Position numbers and translations under genes: made by a program. The notes under the pieces are model-generated. The model was not told where the DNA came from. It worked only from the letters and a program-made list of their open reading frames with translations, and ran no database searches. A stretch of 64,000 nucleotides of DNA, from assembly GCF_019645835.1 (NCBI RefSeq), contig NZ_CP080998.1, positions 1,240,001-1,304,000 on the forward strand, in the 5' to 3' direction. Below are positions 34,937 to 43,208 of the stretch, in pieces (position 1 is the stretch's first letter; each line of letters starts with the position of its first letter). This DNA comes from Mycolicibacterium holsaticum DSM 44478 = JCM 12374 (GTDB lineage: Bacteria; Actinomycetota; Actinomycetes; Mycobacteriales; Mycobacteriaceae).

Positions 34937-36670
34937 ATGGGGTTCTTGAAACAGGACGCGCCGGTCGTCGATTACGAACAGTGGAGCAAAGGCACCCGGG
35001 CCGAGAGGATCGTGCCGATGGCCCGGCACTGGGCCGAGGTGGGATTCGGGACACCCGTGGTCCTGCACCTGTTCTACGTCGTCAAGATCCTGCTCTACAT
35101 CCTCGGCGCGTGGTTGGTGGTGCTCACCACCGACGGCATCGACGGGTTCACCAACGTCACGTCCTGGTACGCCGAACCGATCGTGTTCGAGAAGGTCGTG
35201 CTCTACACGATGCTGTTCGAGGTCGTCGGGCTCGGATGCGGGTTCGGACCGCTGAACAACCGGTTCTTCCCACCGATGGGCTCGGTGCTGTACTGGTTGC
35301 GGCCCAACACCATTCGGTTGCCACCCTGGCCGCAGCGGATCCCGCTGACCAAGGGCACCAGCCGCACACCGTTTGACGCGCTGCTCTACGCCGCGCTGCT
35401 GGTGATGCTCGTGGTGGCCCTGTTCTCCGACGGCACCGGCCCGATCCCCGAACTCGGGACGACGGTGGGTGTGCTGCCCGGGTGGCAGATCTGGGCGATC
35501 CTGGGCATCCTCGCGGTGCTGGGCCTGCGGGACAAGGTGATCTTCCTGGCCGCCCGCGGCGAGGTGTATGCCGCGCTGGCGGTGTGCTTCTTGTTCGCGG
35601 GTGCCGACATCATCCTGGCCGCCAAGCTGGTCTGCCTGATGATCTGGCTGGGCGCTGCCACGTCCAAACTCAACAAGCACTTCCCGTTCGTCATCTCGAC
35701 GATGATGAGCAACAACCCGGTGTTCCGCCCGAAGTGGATCAAACGCCGGTTCTTCGAACGCTTTCCGGACGATCTGCGGCCGGGCCGGCTGTCACGCTGG
35801 CTGGCCCACTTCAGCACCGCCGTGGAGGGCCTGGTGCCGCTCGTGCTGTTCTTCTCCCACGGCGGCTGGCCGACGGCGATCGCCGCGGTCATCATGCTGT
35901 GCTTCCACTTCGGCATCCTGTCGTCCATCCCGATGGGGGTACCGCTGGAATGGAACGTCTTCATGATGTTCTCGGTGCTGGCGCTGTTCGTCGGACACCC
36001 CGGGATCGGGCTGGGTGATCTGCAGAGCCCGTGGCCGATCGTGTTGTTCGCCGTGCTGGCGGGCACCGTGGTGGCCGGAAACCTGTTCCCGCGCAAGGTG
36101 TCCTTCCTGCCGGGCATGCGCTACTACGCGGGTAACTGGGACACCGGGCTGTGGTGCATGAAGCCATCGGCGGCCGAGAAGCTCGAGAAGGGCATCGTTT
36201 CGATCGCCAGCATGCCGCAGGCGCAGATGGAACGTTATTACGGCAGCCCCGAGACCGCGCAGATGTACCTCTACATGGGATATGCGTTCCGCGCCTTCAA
36301 CACTCACGGCCGGGCGATGTTCACGCTGGCGCACCGCGCGATGGCCGGACACAACGAGGACGACTACGTGCTGACCGACGGCGAGCGTATCTGCTCGACA
36401 GCGATCGGCTGGAACTTCGGTGACGGCCACATGCACAACGAACAGCTCATCGCCGCGCTGCAGGAGCGCTGCCGCTTCGAACCCGGCGAGGTTCGCGTCG
36501 TGTTGATCGACGGGCAACCCATCCACCGCCAGACCCAGCAGTACCGGTTGGTCGACGCGGCGACCGGCGAGTTCGAACGAGGCTTCATCCGCGTCGCCGA
36601 CATGGTGACGCGCCAGCCATGGGACGACAACATCCCCGTGCACGTCACGTGGGAAGCGGTCAGCCCATGA
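34937..36670 (+). CDS. DUF3556 polytopic membrane protein
   Basis: 577 residues. At least seven hydrophobic segments (for example LHLFYVVKILLYILGAWLVVL at about 44-64, and clusters to about residue 390) precede a soluble C-terminal part (about 400-577) with HRAMAGHNEDDYVLTDGERICS, GDGHMHNEQLIAALQERC and VRVVLIDGQPIHRQTQQY. The family is confined mainly to mycolic-acid actinobacteria and has no established function. Conserved His, Asp and Glu in the C-terminal part could form an active site. Leaderless start is predicted (TAGTCT ends 7 nt before the ATG). The KstR-like operator points to sterol or lipid metabolism. Its end overlaps the end of the convergent GntR gene by 11 bp. Confidence 0.82.
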   Translation: MGFLKQDAPVVDYEQWSKGTRAERIVPMARHWAEVGFGTPVVLHLFYVVKILLYILGAWLVVLTTDGIDGFTNVTSWYAEPIVFEKVVLYTMLFEVVGLGCGFGPLNNRFFPPMGSVLYWLRPNTIRLPPWPQRIPLTKGTSRTPFDALLYAALLVMLVVALFSDGTGPIPELGTTVGVLPGWQIWAILGILAVLGLRDKVIFLAARGEVYAALAVCFLFAGADIILAAKLVCLMIWLGAATSKLNKHFPFVISTMMSNNPVFRPKWIKRRFFERFPDDLRPGRLSRWLAHFSTAVEGLVPLVLFFSHGGWPTAIAAVIMLCFHFGILSSIPMGVPLEWNVFMMFSVLALFVGHPGIGLGDLQSPWPIVLFAVLAGTVVAGNLFPRKVSFLPGMRYYAGNWDTGLWCMKPSAAEKLEKGIVSIASMPQAQMERYYGSPETAQMYLYMGYAFRAFNTHGRAMFTLAHRAMAGHNEDDYVLTDGERICSTAIGWNFGDGHMHNEQLIAALQERCRFEPGEVRVVLIDGQPIHRQTQQYRLVDAATGEFERGFIRVADMVTRQPWDDNIPVHVTWEAVSP

Positions 36671-37475
36671 CGTCGCGGACCTTGACGTCCTCGAGGCCCT
36701 GCAGCGACAGTTCGCGTGCCACGTCCAGATGTTTGCGCCAATGCGATTCGGCCGCAGCGCCGTCGCGGGAACGCAGAATCTGCATCAGCTTCCGGTACGA
36801 GCGCATCAGCTTCTCGTAATCGGCCTTCGACACCGGACGGCCTTCTTTGAAGACGAACGCGGTGTGGCGCACGGTGATCTCGTGCAGCATGCCCGCGATG
36901 ATCGCCAGCGTCGCATTGCCCGACAATTGGACCAGCCGAAGGTGAAACGCCTGAGTGGTTTCTGCGAACCGGTCGGACTGCCATCCCGCGGGAATGTCAT
37001 CGGCCAGCATCTTCTCCAGCTCTTCGAAATCCGCCGCAGTCCCCACCTCGGCGAGCAGCCGGGCGGCCATCGGCTCGATACCCGACCTTGCCACGCTGAC
37101 GTCGGCGATCGTCGCGCCGGACAGTTCGAGCAGCAGACCTGCGGGGCGGGCGACGATCTCGGGCCCGGGCACGCGCACGCGGGCACCGGTGCGCGAGCCA
37201 CGACGGACTTCGACGAGGCGTTCGGATTCCAGTACCCGTACCGCCTCGCGCAGCGTGGGCCGGCTGACCCCGAAGTGGGCCATCAACTCGGCCTCGTTGG
37301 GCAGGAAGTCGCCCTCCTTGAGCTGACCGTCGACCACCATGCGGCGCAGGGTGCCCGCGACGAGTTCGGCCGTCTTGGGCGACCGGACGGCCGAGGCCGC
37401 GCCCATTCCGTCCGGGCCCATCATCGGCGCCAACGGGGTACTCCCAGCCACTCCCACTCCAAAGACGATTCCCAC
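36660..37475 (-). CDS. FadR/GntR family transcriptional regulator
   Basis: 271 residues: a winged helix of GntR type (GDFLPNEAELMAHFGVSRPTLREAVRVLESERLVEVRRG, about residues 55-95) and an all-helical FCD effector domain (about 115-250) with metal/ligand positions in VARSGIEPMAARLLAE, FHLRLVQLSGN and SHWRKHLD. FCD regulators of this branch usually sense acyl-CoA or a related acid. It is divergent from the thiolase operon, which it probably represses. Start uncertain: the GTG at 37475 has no clear ribosome site; ATG codons at 37424 and 37421 are alternatives. Confidence 0.87.
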   Translation of the reverse strand: MGIVFGVGVAGSTPLAPMMGPDGMGAASAVRSPKTAELVAGTLRRMVVDGQLKEGDFLPNEAELMAHFGVSRPTLREAVRVLESERLVEVRRGSRTGARVRVPGPEIVARPAGLLLELSGATIADVSVARSGIEPMAARLLAEVGTAADFEELEKMLADDIPAGWQSDRFAETTQAFHLRLVQLSGNATLAIIAGMLHEITVRHTAFVFKEGRPVSKADYEKLMRSYRKLMQILRSRDGAAAESHWRKHLDVARELSLQGLEDVKVRDVMG

Positions 37476-37501
37476 CGGCCGGACGGCCAGCTATGCAACT
37501 C

Positions 37502-37592
37502 AGTAAACCATGTGCGACAACGCCGGGCCGGGATCTCCGCTCGACTCCGCCCCTCACCGAGTAGGTTGACCTAGTAAACCTTGTTCGTTTAC
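37502..37592. promoter_or_regulatory. Candidate GntR operators in the thiolase-operon promoter region
   Basis: AGTAAACC occurs twice, at 37502-37509 and 37573-37580. The second is half of an inverted repeat, GTAAAC (37574-37579) and GTTTAC (37587-37592), with a 7-bp spacer. The sites lie in the 186-bp region between the divergent GntR gene and the thiolase gene, so both promoters could be covered. The binding protein is inferred from position only. Confidence 0.6.
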
Positions 37593-37661
37593 GTTCAAGG
37601 GTGACCCGGTTCAGGGGTGAGCCCTGCGTGGGAACCACATCGAACTTCGAAGGAGAAGGTC

Positions 37662-38807
37662 ATGGCTGAAGCCGTCATCGTCGAGGCAGTACGGTCGCCG
37701 GTCGGCAAGCGCAACGGCGGATTGTCCGGCGTGCATCCCGGCGAACTGTCGGCGCAGGTGCTCAACGGTCTGGTCGAGCGCGCGGGTATCGATCCCGCCC
37801 TGGTCGACGACGTCATCTGGGGCTGCGTCATGCAGGCCGGCGAGCAGGCGCTCGACATCGCCCGCACCGCGGTACTCGCGGCCGGCTGGCCCGAGAGCGT
37901 GCCCGGTGTGACCGTCGACCGCCAGTGCGGCTCGAGCCAGCAGTCCGTGCACTTCGCCGCGGCGGGCGTGGTCGCAGGCCATTACGACGTGGTGGTCGCG
38001 GGCGGCGTGGAGTCCATGTCGCGCACGCCGATGGGCTCCTCGCTGGCCAACGGCGGACACCCCTATCCCGATGCGTTCCGTAACCGCTACACCCAGACCC
38101 CCAACCAGGGCATCGGCGCCGAGATGATCGCCGAGCAGTGGGGCTTCGACCGCACCGCGCTCGATCAGTTCTCGTTGGACTCCCACGAGAAGGCCGCCGT
38201 CGCACAGGATGCGGGCGCGTTCGACGACCAGATCGTCGCGATCAAGGACCAGGACGGCAACGCCATACTGAAGGACGAGGGCATCCGCCGCGGTACCACG
38301 CTGGAGAAGATGGGGCAGCTCAAACCGGCGTTCAAGGAGGACGGCGTGATCCACGCCGGTAACTCCTCGCAGATCTCCGACGGCTCGGCCGCCCTGCTGT
38401 TCATGTCGGCCGAGAAGGCCAAGTCGTTGGGCCTCAAGCCGATCGCGCGCGTGCACACCGCGACGCTGGCCGGTGCCGATCCGGTCATCATGCTGACCGC
38501 GCCGATTCCGGCCACCCAGAAGGCGCTCAAGCGGTCCGGTCTTTCCGTCGACGACATCGGCGTCTTCGAGGTCAACGAGGCGTTCGCGCCGGTGCCGCTG
38601 GCGTGGCTGAAGGAGATCGGCGCCGACGAGAAGAAGCTCAACCCCAACGGCGGTGCGATCGCGCTGGGGCATCCGCTCGGCGGCTCCGGTGCCCGCATCA
38701 TGACGACGATGCTGTACCACATGCGGGACAAGGGCCTTCAGTACGGTCTGCAGACCATGTGTGAGGGCGGCGGCCAGGCCAACGCCACCATCCTCGAGTT
38801 GCTGTGA
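37662..38807 (+). CDS. Acetyl-CoA acyltransferase (thiolase, FadA family)
   Basis: 381 residues. Catalytic nucleophile Cys is in TVDRQCGSSQQ (about residue 88), catalytic His in NPNGGAIALGHPLGGSGA, and the second Cys in MCEGGGQAN. Cleaves a 3-ketoacyl-CoA in beta-oxidation. The set DRQCGSSQQ and EGGGQAN resembles the FadA5/FadA6-type enzymes used in steroid side-chain or ring breakdown, but the substrate cannot be fixed. AGGAGAAGG at 37651-37659 gives a strong ribosome site before the ATG. First gene of a three-gene beta-oxidation operon. Confidence 0.92.
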   Translation: MAEAVIVEAVRSPVGKRNGGLSGVHPGELSAQVLNGLVERAGIDPALVDDVIWGCVMQAGEQALDIARTAVLAAGWPESVPGVTVDRQCGSSQQSVHFAAAGVVAGHYDVVVAGGVESMSRTPMGSSLANGGHPYPDAFRNRYTQTPNQGIGAEMIAEQWGFDRTALDQFSLDSHEKAAVAQDAGAFDDQIVAIKDQDGNAILKDEGIRRGTTLEKMGQLKPAFKEDGVIHAGNSSQISDGSAALLFMSAEKAKSLGLKPIARVHTATLAGADPVIMLTAPIPATQKALKRSGLSVDDIGVFEVNEAFAPVPLAWLKEIGADEKKLNPNGGAIALGHPLGGSGARIMTTMLYHMRDKGLQYGLQTMCEGGGQANATILELL

Positions 38808-39610
38808 CCGAACAGGTAACGGCCCCAGCCGCTCTCAGCGAGCGGCGGGGCAGGAATGATGACGTCCTACTGATCACCATCAACCGGCCCGAGGCGCGCA
38901 ACGCCGTCAACAGCGCGGTGAGCACCGCCGTCGGCGACGCGCTGCAGGCTGCGCAGGACGATCCCGAGGTGCGCGCGGTGGTGCTCACCGGTGCAGGCGA
39001 ATCGTTCTGCGCCGGGGCCGATCTCAAGGCGATCTCGCGTCGGGAGAACCTTTTTCACCCCGACCATGCCGAATGGGGTTTCGCCGGCTACGTCCACCAC
39101 TACATCGACAAGCCGACGATCGCCGCGGTCAACGGCACCGCGCTGGGCGGGGGCACCGAGCTCGCGCTGGCCAGCGATCTGGTGGTGGCCGAGGAACGGG
39201 CGAAGTTCGGCCTACCCGAGGTCAAGCGCGGGCTGATCGCCGCGGCGGGCGGGGTTTTCCGGATCGTCGACCATCTGCCCCGCAAGGTCGCGATGGAGTT
39301 GCTGTTCACCGGTGAACCGATAACCTCGGCCGATGCGCTGAAGTGGGGCCTGATCAACCAGGTCGTGCCCGACGGCACCGCCGTCGACGCGGCGTTGGCG
39401 CTGGCCGAACGGATTACCTGCAACGCACCGCTGGCGGTGTGGGCAAGCAAGCGCGTCGCGATGGGCGTCGACGACGGGGTGATCGTCGGTGACGAACCCG
39501 GCTGGACCAGGACCATGCGCGAGATCGCCACCGTGATCCGCTCCGAGGACGCCAAAGAAGGACCGCTGGCCTTCGCCGAGAAGCGCCAGCCCGTATGGAA
39601 AGCAAAGTAA
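38804..39610 (+). CDS. Enoyl-CoA hydratase (crotonase family)
   Basis: 268 residues. The oxyanion-hole segments are SFCAGADLKA and NGTALGGGTELALASD, and both catalytic glutamates seem to be present (GGGTE and GLPEVKRG). Hydrates the 2-enoyl-CoA double bond in beta-oxidation. GTG start overlaps the thiolase stop (GTGA). Together with the flanking thiolase and acyl-CoA dehydrogenase it covers most of one beta-oxidation turn; a hydroxyacyl-CoA dehydrogenase is missing from the operon. Confidence 0.92.
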   Translation: MTEQVTAPAALSERRGRNDDVLLITINRPEARNAVNSAVSTAVGDALQAAQDDPEVRAVVLTGAGESFCAGADLKAISRRENLFHPDHAEWGFAGYVHHYIDKPTIAAVNGTALGGGTELALASDLVVAEERAKFGLPEVKRGLIAAAGGVFRIVDHLPRKVAMELLFTGEPITSADALKWGLINQVVPDGTAVDAALALAERITCNAPLAVWASKRVAMGVDDGVIVGDEPGWTRTMREIATVIRSEDAKEGPLAFAEKRQPVWKAK

Positions 39611-39618
39611 GCACAGTA

Positions 39619-40761
39619 ATGAAACGACTGGTTTTCGAACCCGAGCACGAGCAGTTGCGTGAGACGGCGCGCCAGTTCCTGGAGAAGGAATGCGCGCCGC
39701 ACGTCGAGAAGTGGGAACAGGACCGGCTGGTGGCGCGCGAAGCGTACGCTGCCGCAGGCAAATACGGGCTCATCGGGTTCAACATGCCCGAGGAGTACGG
39801 CGGCGGCGGTGTCGACGACTTCCGGTTCAACGCCGTCATCGTCGAGGAGTTCGCGAAGTTCGGCCCGGCCACCCCGGGGTTGAGCCTGCAGAACGACATC
39901 GTCGGGCCCTACTTCGCGTCGCTGGCCAACGAGGAGCAGAAGCAGCGCTGGCTGCCCGGGTACATCACCGGTGAGCTCATCGGCGCCATCGCGATGACCG
40001 AGCCCGGCGCGGGCAGCGACCTCGCAGGCATCAAGACCACCGCCGTGCGCGACGGTGACGACTGGATCCTCAACGGCTCCAAGACCTTCATCTCCGCGGG
40101 CATCAACTCCGACCTGGTCATCGTGGTGGCCCGCACCGCCCCCGAGGCCGGGCACAAGGGCTTCTCGCTGCTGGTCGTCGAACGCGGTATGGAAGGTTTC
40201 GAGCGCGGCCGCAAGCTCGACAAGATGGGGTTGCACGCCGCCGACACGGCCGAGCTGCACTTCGACAACGTCCGGGTGCCCGCCAGTAACCTGCTCGGCA
40301 AGGAGGGCCGCGGTTTCTACCACCTGATGACCAACCTGCCCTCGGAGCGGCTGTCGATCGCCGTGGCCGCCATCGCCGGTGCGCGCGCGACGTTCGACGA
40401 GACGCTGCAATACGTCAAGGACCGCAAGGCTTTCGGGCAGCCGATCGGCAGCTTCCAGCACAACCGGTTCGTGATGGCCGACATGGACACCGAACTCGAG
40501 ATCGCCGAGCAGTACATCGACCGCTGCCTGCGGGCGGTCGTCGACGGTGAGCTGACCGCCGTGCAGGCCTCCAAGGCCAAGTGGTGGTGCACCGAGCTCG
40601 GTAAGCGTGTCGTCGACAACTGTGTGCAGCTGCACGGCGGCTACGGCTACATGAACGAGTACAAGGTCGCCCGCGACTACGTCGACGTGCGCATCCAGAC
40701 GATCTTCGGCGGCACGACCGAGATCATGAAGGAGATCATCGGCCGCGACCTCGGTCTGTAA
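39619..40761 (+). CDS. Acyl-CoA dehydrogenase (FadE family)
   Basis: 380 residues of the flavin-dependent acyl-CoA dehydrogenase fold. It contains the signatures IAMTEPGAGSDLAGI and QLHGGYGYMNEYKVARDYVDVRIQTIFGGTTEIMKEIIGRDL; the Glu in GYMNEYKV is the expected catalytic base, so the enzyme looks active. ATG at 39619, 8 bp after the crotonase stop, is preferred to an upstream ATG inside that gene. Third gene of the GntR-controlled operon. An electron-transferring flavoprotein encoded elsewhere would take its electrons. Confidence 0.92.
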   Translation: MKRLVFEPEHEQLRETARQFLEKECAPHVEKWEQDRLVAREAYAAAGKYGLIGFNMPEEYGGGGVDDFRFNAVIVEEFAKFGPATPGLSLQNDIVGPYFASLANEEQKQRWLPGYITGELIGAIAMTEPGAGSDLAGIKTTAVRDGDDWILNGSKTFISAGINSDLVIVVARTAPEAGHKGFSLLVVERGMEGFERGRKLDKMGLHAADTAELHFDNVRVPASNLLGKEGRGFYHLMTNLPSERLSIAVAAIAGARATFDETLQYVKDRKAFGQPIGSFQHNRFVMADMDTELEIAEQYIDRCLRAVVDGELTAVQASKAKWWCTELGKRVVDNCVQLHGGYGYMNEYKVARDYVDVRIQTIFGGTTEIMKEIIGRDLGL

Positions 40762-40802
40762 TTCCCGATCTCCGCCAAAACGTCCGTCTCGGCGATACCG
40801 GG

Positions 40803-41519
40803 TCAGCCGATCGGGGCGTCCGCGGCCGGCGTCGCCTCAGGCGTCGTCGTTTCCGTGGTCGTCTCGGTGGCTGACGTCTCCGAGGTTGCCGACGTCGTCG
40901 CGGTGAGCGCCTCCGGCGGGCTGGCCGGATCCAGCACCTTGTCGATCAGGTAGATGCGGGCGTTGGCGGCCTGGATGCCGCCGCACAGCACCTTGGCGGT
41001 GTCGTTGACGGTGATGTCACCGCCCGAACCGCTCACCGCGATCTCCGCACCCTGCTGGGTGGGGCGCTGACCCTTGACGTCGTTGGGGCCGAGAATGCCG
41101 AGGAACACGTGGTAGTAGTCCAGGTCGGTCAGCGCGGCCGGATCGGCCTTGAGCGCGTCGAGCTGTGCGGGCGGCAGCGCGGCGAACGCCTCGTTGGTCG
41201 GCGCGAACACCACGTACGGGCCGTTCTCCAGGACCGGCACGACGTTGACGGCGGGGTTGAGCCCACCCGAAACCGCCGCGTAGAACGTGCTGGCGTCGGG
41301 GATGGCCCCCAGCGCCTGGCCGACGGGCAGATCAGCCAGCGACTTCCAGTCCGGCACCGCCTCCTTGAACGCGTCGCACTTCGGGCCCTCCGGATTGGGA
41401 ATCTCGGCGGCCGGCGTCGGCTCCGGGTCGGCGTACGCGGTCACCGCCAACGGCACGGAAAGGGCAATCGCCGCAATTCCGGCGGCGGCACCAAGGGCCC
41501 TGCTGGTGCGAGTCTTCAC
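40803..41519 (-). CDS. Secreted fasciclin-domain protein (MPT70/MPT83-like)
   Basis: 238 residues. A Sec signal peptide (about 1-31, cleavage after AYA) is followed by one FAS1 domain (about 60-200) with SGGLNPAVNVVPVLENGPYVVFAPTNEAFAALP and LDYYHVFLG, and a Thr/Ser/Glu-rich tail (about 210-238). Unlike MPT83 there is no lipobox, so it is probably released. MPT70 and MPT83 homologues are cell-envelope proteins of uncertain role, regulated by SigK in M. tuberculosis. GTG at 41519 is supported by GAGGAG spaced 6 nt upstream. Confidence 0.9.
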   Translation of the reverse strand: MKTRTSRALGAAAGIAAIALSVPLAVTAYADPEPTPAAEIPNPEGPKCDAFKEAVPDWKSLADLPVGQALGAIPDASTFYAAVSGGLNPAVNVVPVLENGPYVVFAPTNEAFAALPPAQLDALKADPAALTDLDYYHVFLGILGPNDVKGQRPTQQGAEIAVSGSGGDITVNDTAKVLCGGIQAANARIYLIDKVLDPASPPEALTATTSATSETSATETTTETTTPEATPAADAPIG

Positions 41520-41667
41520 TTACAGCTCCTCAGCTCGGTTCACGTCGCAACGCATGTTAAGGCCACCGGCGCGGCAATACCAAAGCGGTGACCTCGCACT
41601 ATCCGCACGACAGCCACGCTGACCTGCGGTTTCGTGGCCGTTTACGGTCCGGTCACACAGCGACGTC

Positions 41668-42597
41668 TCAGCCGTCGCACAGCCTGCCCGACAACTCCCA
41701 CAATGCGGCGGCATGCGCAGCGTCCAGCGCGTGCGGGGCAACGTCGTCCCGGTCGTCCCGGATCCGGCAACCCACCAGGTACACCCCGCCGACCCCGGCC
41801 AGTTCGGCGCTGACCGCCGCCCACACCTGGGTGGCCGCCCCGTGCTCGGGCGTGGTGAAGTCCCGTCGGACGTCGACCTTCTCGGCGCGCGGATCGGCGG
41901 TTGCCTTCGCCAGCCGGCCCAGGCCGGCGAAGTCGTCGGATGACATATGCCGGGCCAGCGACGTCGCGACGATCCCGGGATGCACCGCGTAGGCCCGGAC
42001 CTGATGGTCGCGCAGCCGCCGGTCCAACTCGACGACGTGAAGGATGTTCGCCGTCTTCGACGCGCCGTATGCGACGAACTTGTCGTACTCGCGGCGCTCC
42101 CAGTTCGGATCGTCCAGGTCGACATCGCCCAGCCGGTGCCCGTCCGACGACAACGTGACGATGCGCGCACCCTCGGCGGCCACCAGCTGCGGGGTGAGCA
42201 GCCGGGTCAACTCGAAGTGGCCGAGATGGTTTGTGCCGAACTGTATTTCGAACCCATCGGCGGTTCTGCCGAACGGCGTGAACATCACCCCGGCGTTGTT
42301 CATCAACACGTGCAGCGCCGGTGCGAGCTGCTGGATCTGGTTGGCGGCGGCGCGAACGCTTTGCAGCGAGGTCAGGTCGAGCACCACCGTCGAGGTCTGC
42401 GCGTGCGGCACCTCGCCGCGCACCCACGTGTCGACGTCGGCGAGTGCGGCGGCGTTGCGGCCCGTCAGCACGACGTGCGCGCCCGTCGAGGCCAGCGCCC
42501 GAGCCGACTCCCTGCCCAGACCGGAGGTGGCGCCGGTGATCAAACAGGTCCTGCCGGTCAGGTCGACGCCATCGACCACGTCCATCGCCGTGTTCAT
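41668..42597 (-). CDS. Short-chain dehydrogenase/reductase (retinol-dehydrogenase-like)
   Basis: 309 residues. Classical SDR: TGATSGLG cofactor loop (about 21-28), NNAG (about 99-102), and catalytic Y-x3-K in YGASKTAN preceded by a Ser in TLSSDGHRLG. The layout, with long insert around LDDPNWERREY, matches the WWOX/retinol-dehydrogenase-like group found in many mycobacteria; substrate unknown. NADP is likely because of the R in TGRNAAAL. ATG at 42597. It is divergent from the carbonic anhydrase gene. Confidence 0.87.
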   Translation of the reverse strand: MNTAMDVVDGVDLTGRTCLITGATSGLGRESARALASTGAHVVLTGRNAAALADVDTWVRGEVPHAQTSTVVLDLTSLQSVRAAANQIQQLAPALHVLMNNAGVMFTPFGRTADGFEIQFGTNHLGHFELTRLLTPQLVAAEGARIVTLSSDGHRLGDVDLDDPNWERREYDKFVAYGASKTANILHVVELDRRLRDHQVRAYAVHPGIVATSLARHMSSDDFAGLGRLAKATADPRAEKVDVRRDFTTPEHGAATQVWAAVSAELAGVGGVYLVGCRIRDDRDDVAPHALDAAHAAALWELSGRLCDG

Positions 42598-42641
42598 GGC
42601 TGCTCACGTTAGGTGAACGGGCCGCGCATACGATGACGCGC

Positions 42642-43166
42642 ATGCCTGAACCGCTGATCCTGCCCATTCGCGGCCGAGCCCCGCAACTGCACGCCGAGTC
42701 GTGGGTGGCGCCCAACGCGGCGGTGATCGGGCAGGTCAGCCTCGGTGCGCGGGCCAGCGTCTGGTACGGCGCGACGCTGCGCGCCGAGGCCGAGCCCATC
42801 GAGGTCGGGTTCGGTTCGAACCTGCAGGACGGGGTGACCGTGCACGTCGACCCCGAGTTCCCGGCGCTCATCGGCGCCGGCGTGACCGTCGGCCACAACG
42901 CCGTCCTGCACGGCTGCGTCATCGAGGACGACGTGCTCATCGGCATGGGCGCGGTCGTTCTCAACGGCGCGCGGATCGGGAAGGGTTCGCTGATCGCGGC
43001 GGGGGCGTTGGTACCGCAGGGGATCGTGGTGCCGCCGCGTTCGCTGGTCACCGGGGTGCCCGGCACCGTGCGCCGTGAGCTCAGCGACGTCGAGGTCGCC
43101 AACAACCGGCACAGCGCGCAGGCCTACCAACGGCTCATCGAATTGCACCGCGAGGCGACCGGTTAG
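42642..43166 (+). CDS. Gamma-carbonic anhydrase family protein
   Basis: 174 residues of left-handed beta-helix hexapeptide repeats (I/V-x-x-A/G pattern throughout 25-150). Three zinc-ligand histidines are apparent: one in VTVHVDPEFP and two in VGHNAVLHGC, so a metal site should form between subunits of a trimer. Relatives include PaaY and YrdA; carbonic anhydrase activity is not assured. ATG 42642 is chosen over 42633, because TACGAT (42629-42634) overlaps the earlier ATG and ends 7 nt before the later one, fitting a leaderless start. Confidence 0.88.
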   Translation: MPEPLILPIRGRAPQLHAESWVAPNAAVIGQVSLGARASVWYGATLRAEAEPIEVGFGSNLQDGVTVHVDPEFPALIGAGVTVGHNAVLHGCVIEDDVLIGMGAVVLNGARIGKGSLIAAGALVPQGIVVPPRSLVTGVPGTVRRELSDVEVANNRHSAQAYQRLIELHREATG

Positions 43167-43208
43167 ATTCTCGGCCAGCCGATCGGGTACAGCCCTACTG
43201 TGAACACT

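Noticed and set aside
32612..35680. A 1022-codon open frame on the minus strand
   Set aside because: It runs antisense through the epoxide hydrolase, DGAT-like, DoxX and DUF3556 genes, which have clear families. It is Arg/His/Gly-rich nonsense typical of the high-GC opposite frame, with no ribosome site or domain.
43161..43190. GGGTAC before the NmrA-like gene as a SigF -10
   Set aside because: The nearest GTT-like -35 is 19-20 nt away, outside the 15-17 nt spacing, and TACTGT-N7-GTG is a better promoter.
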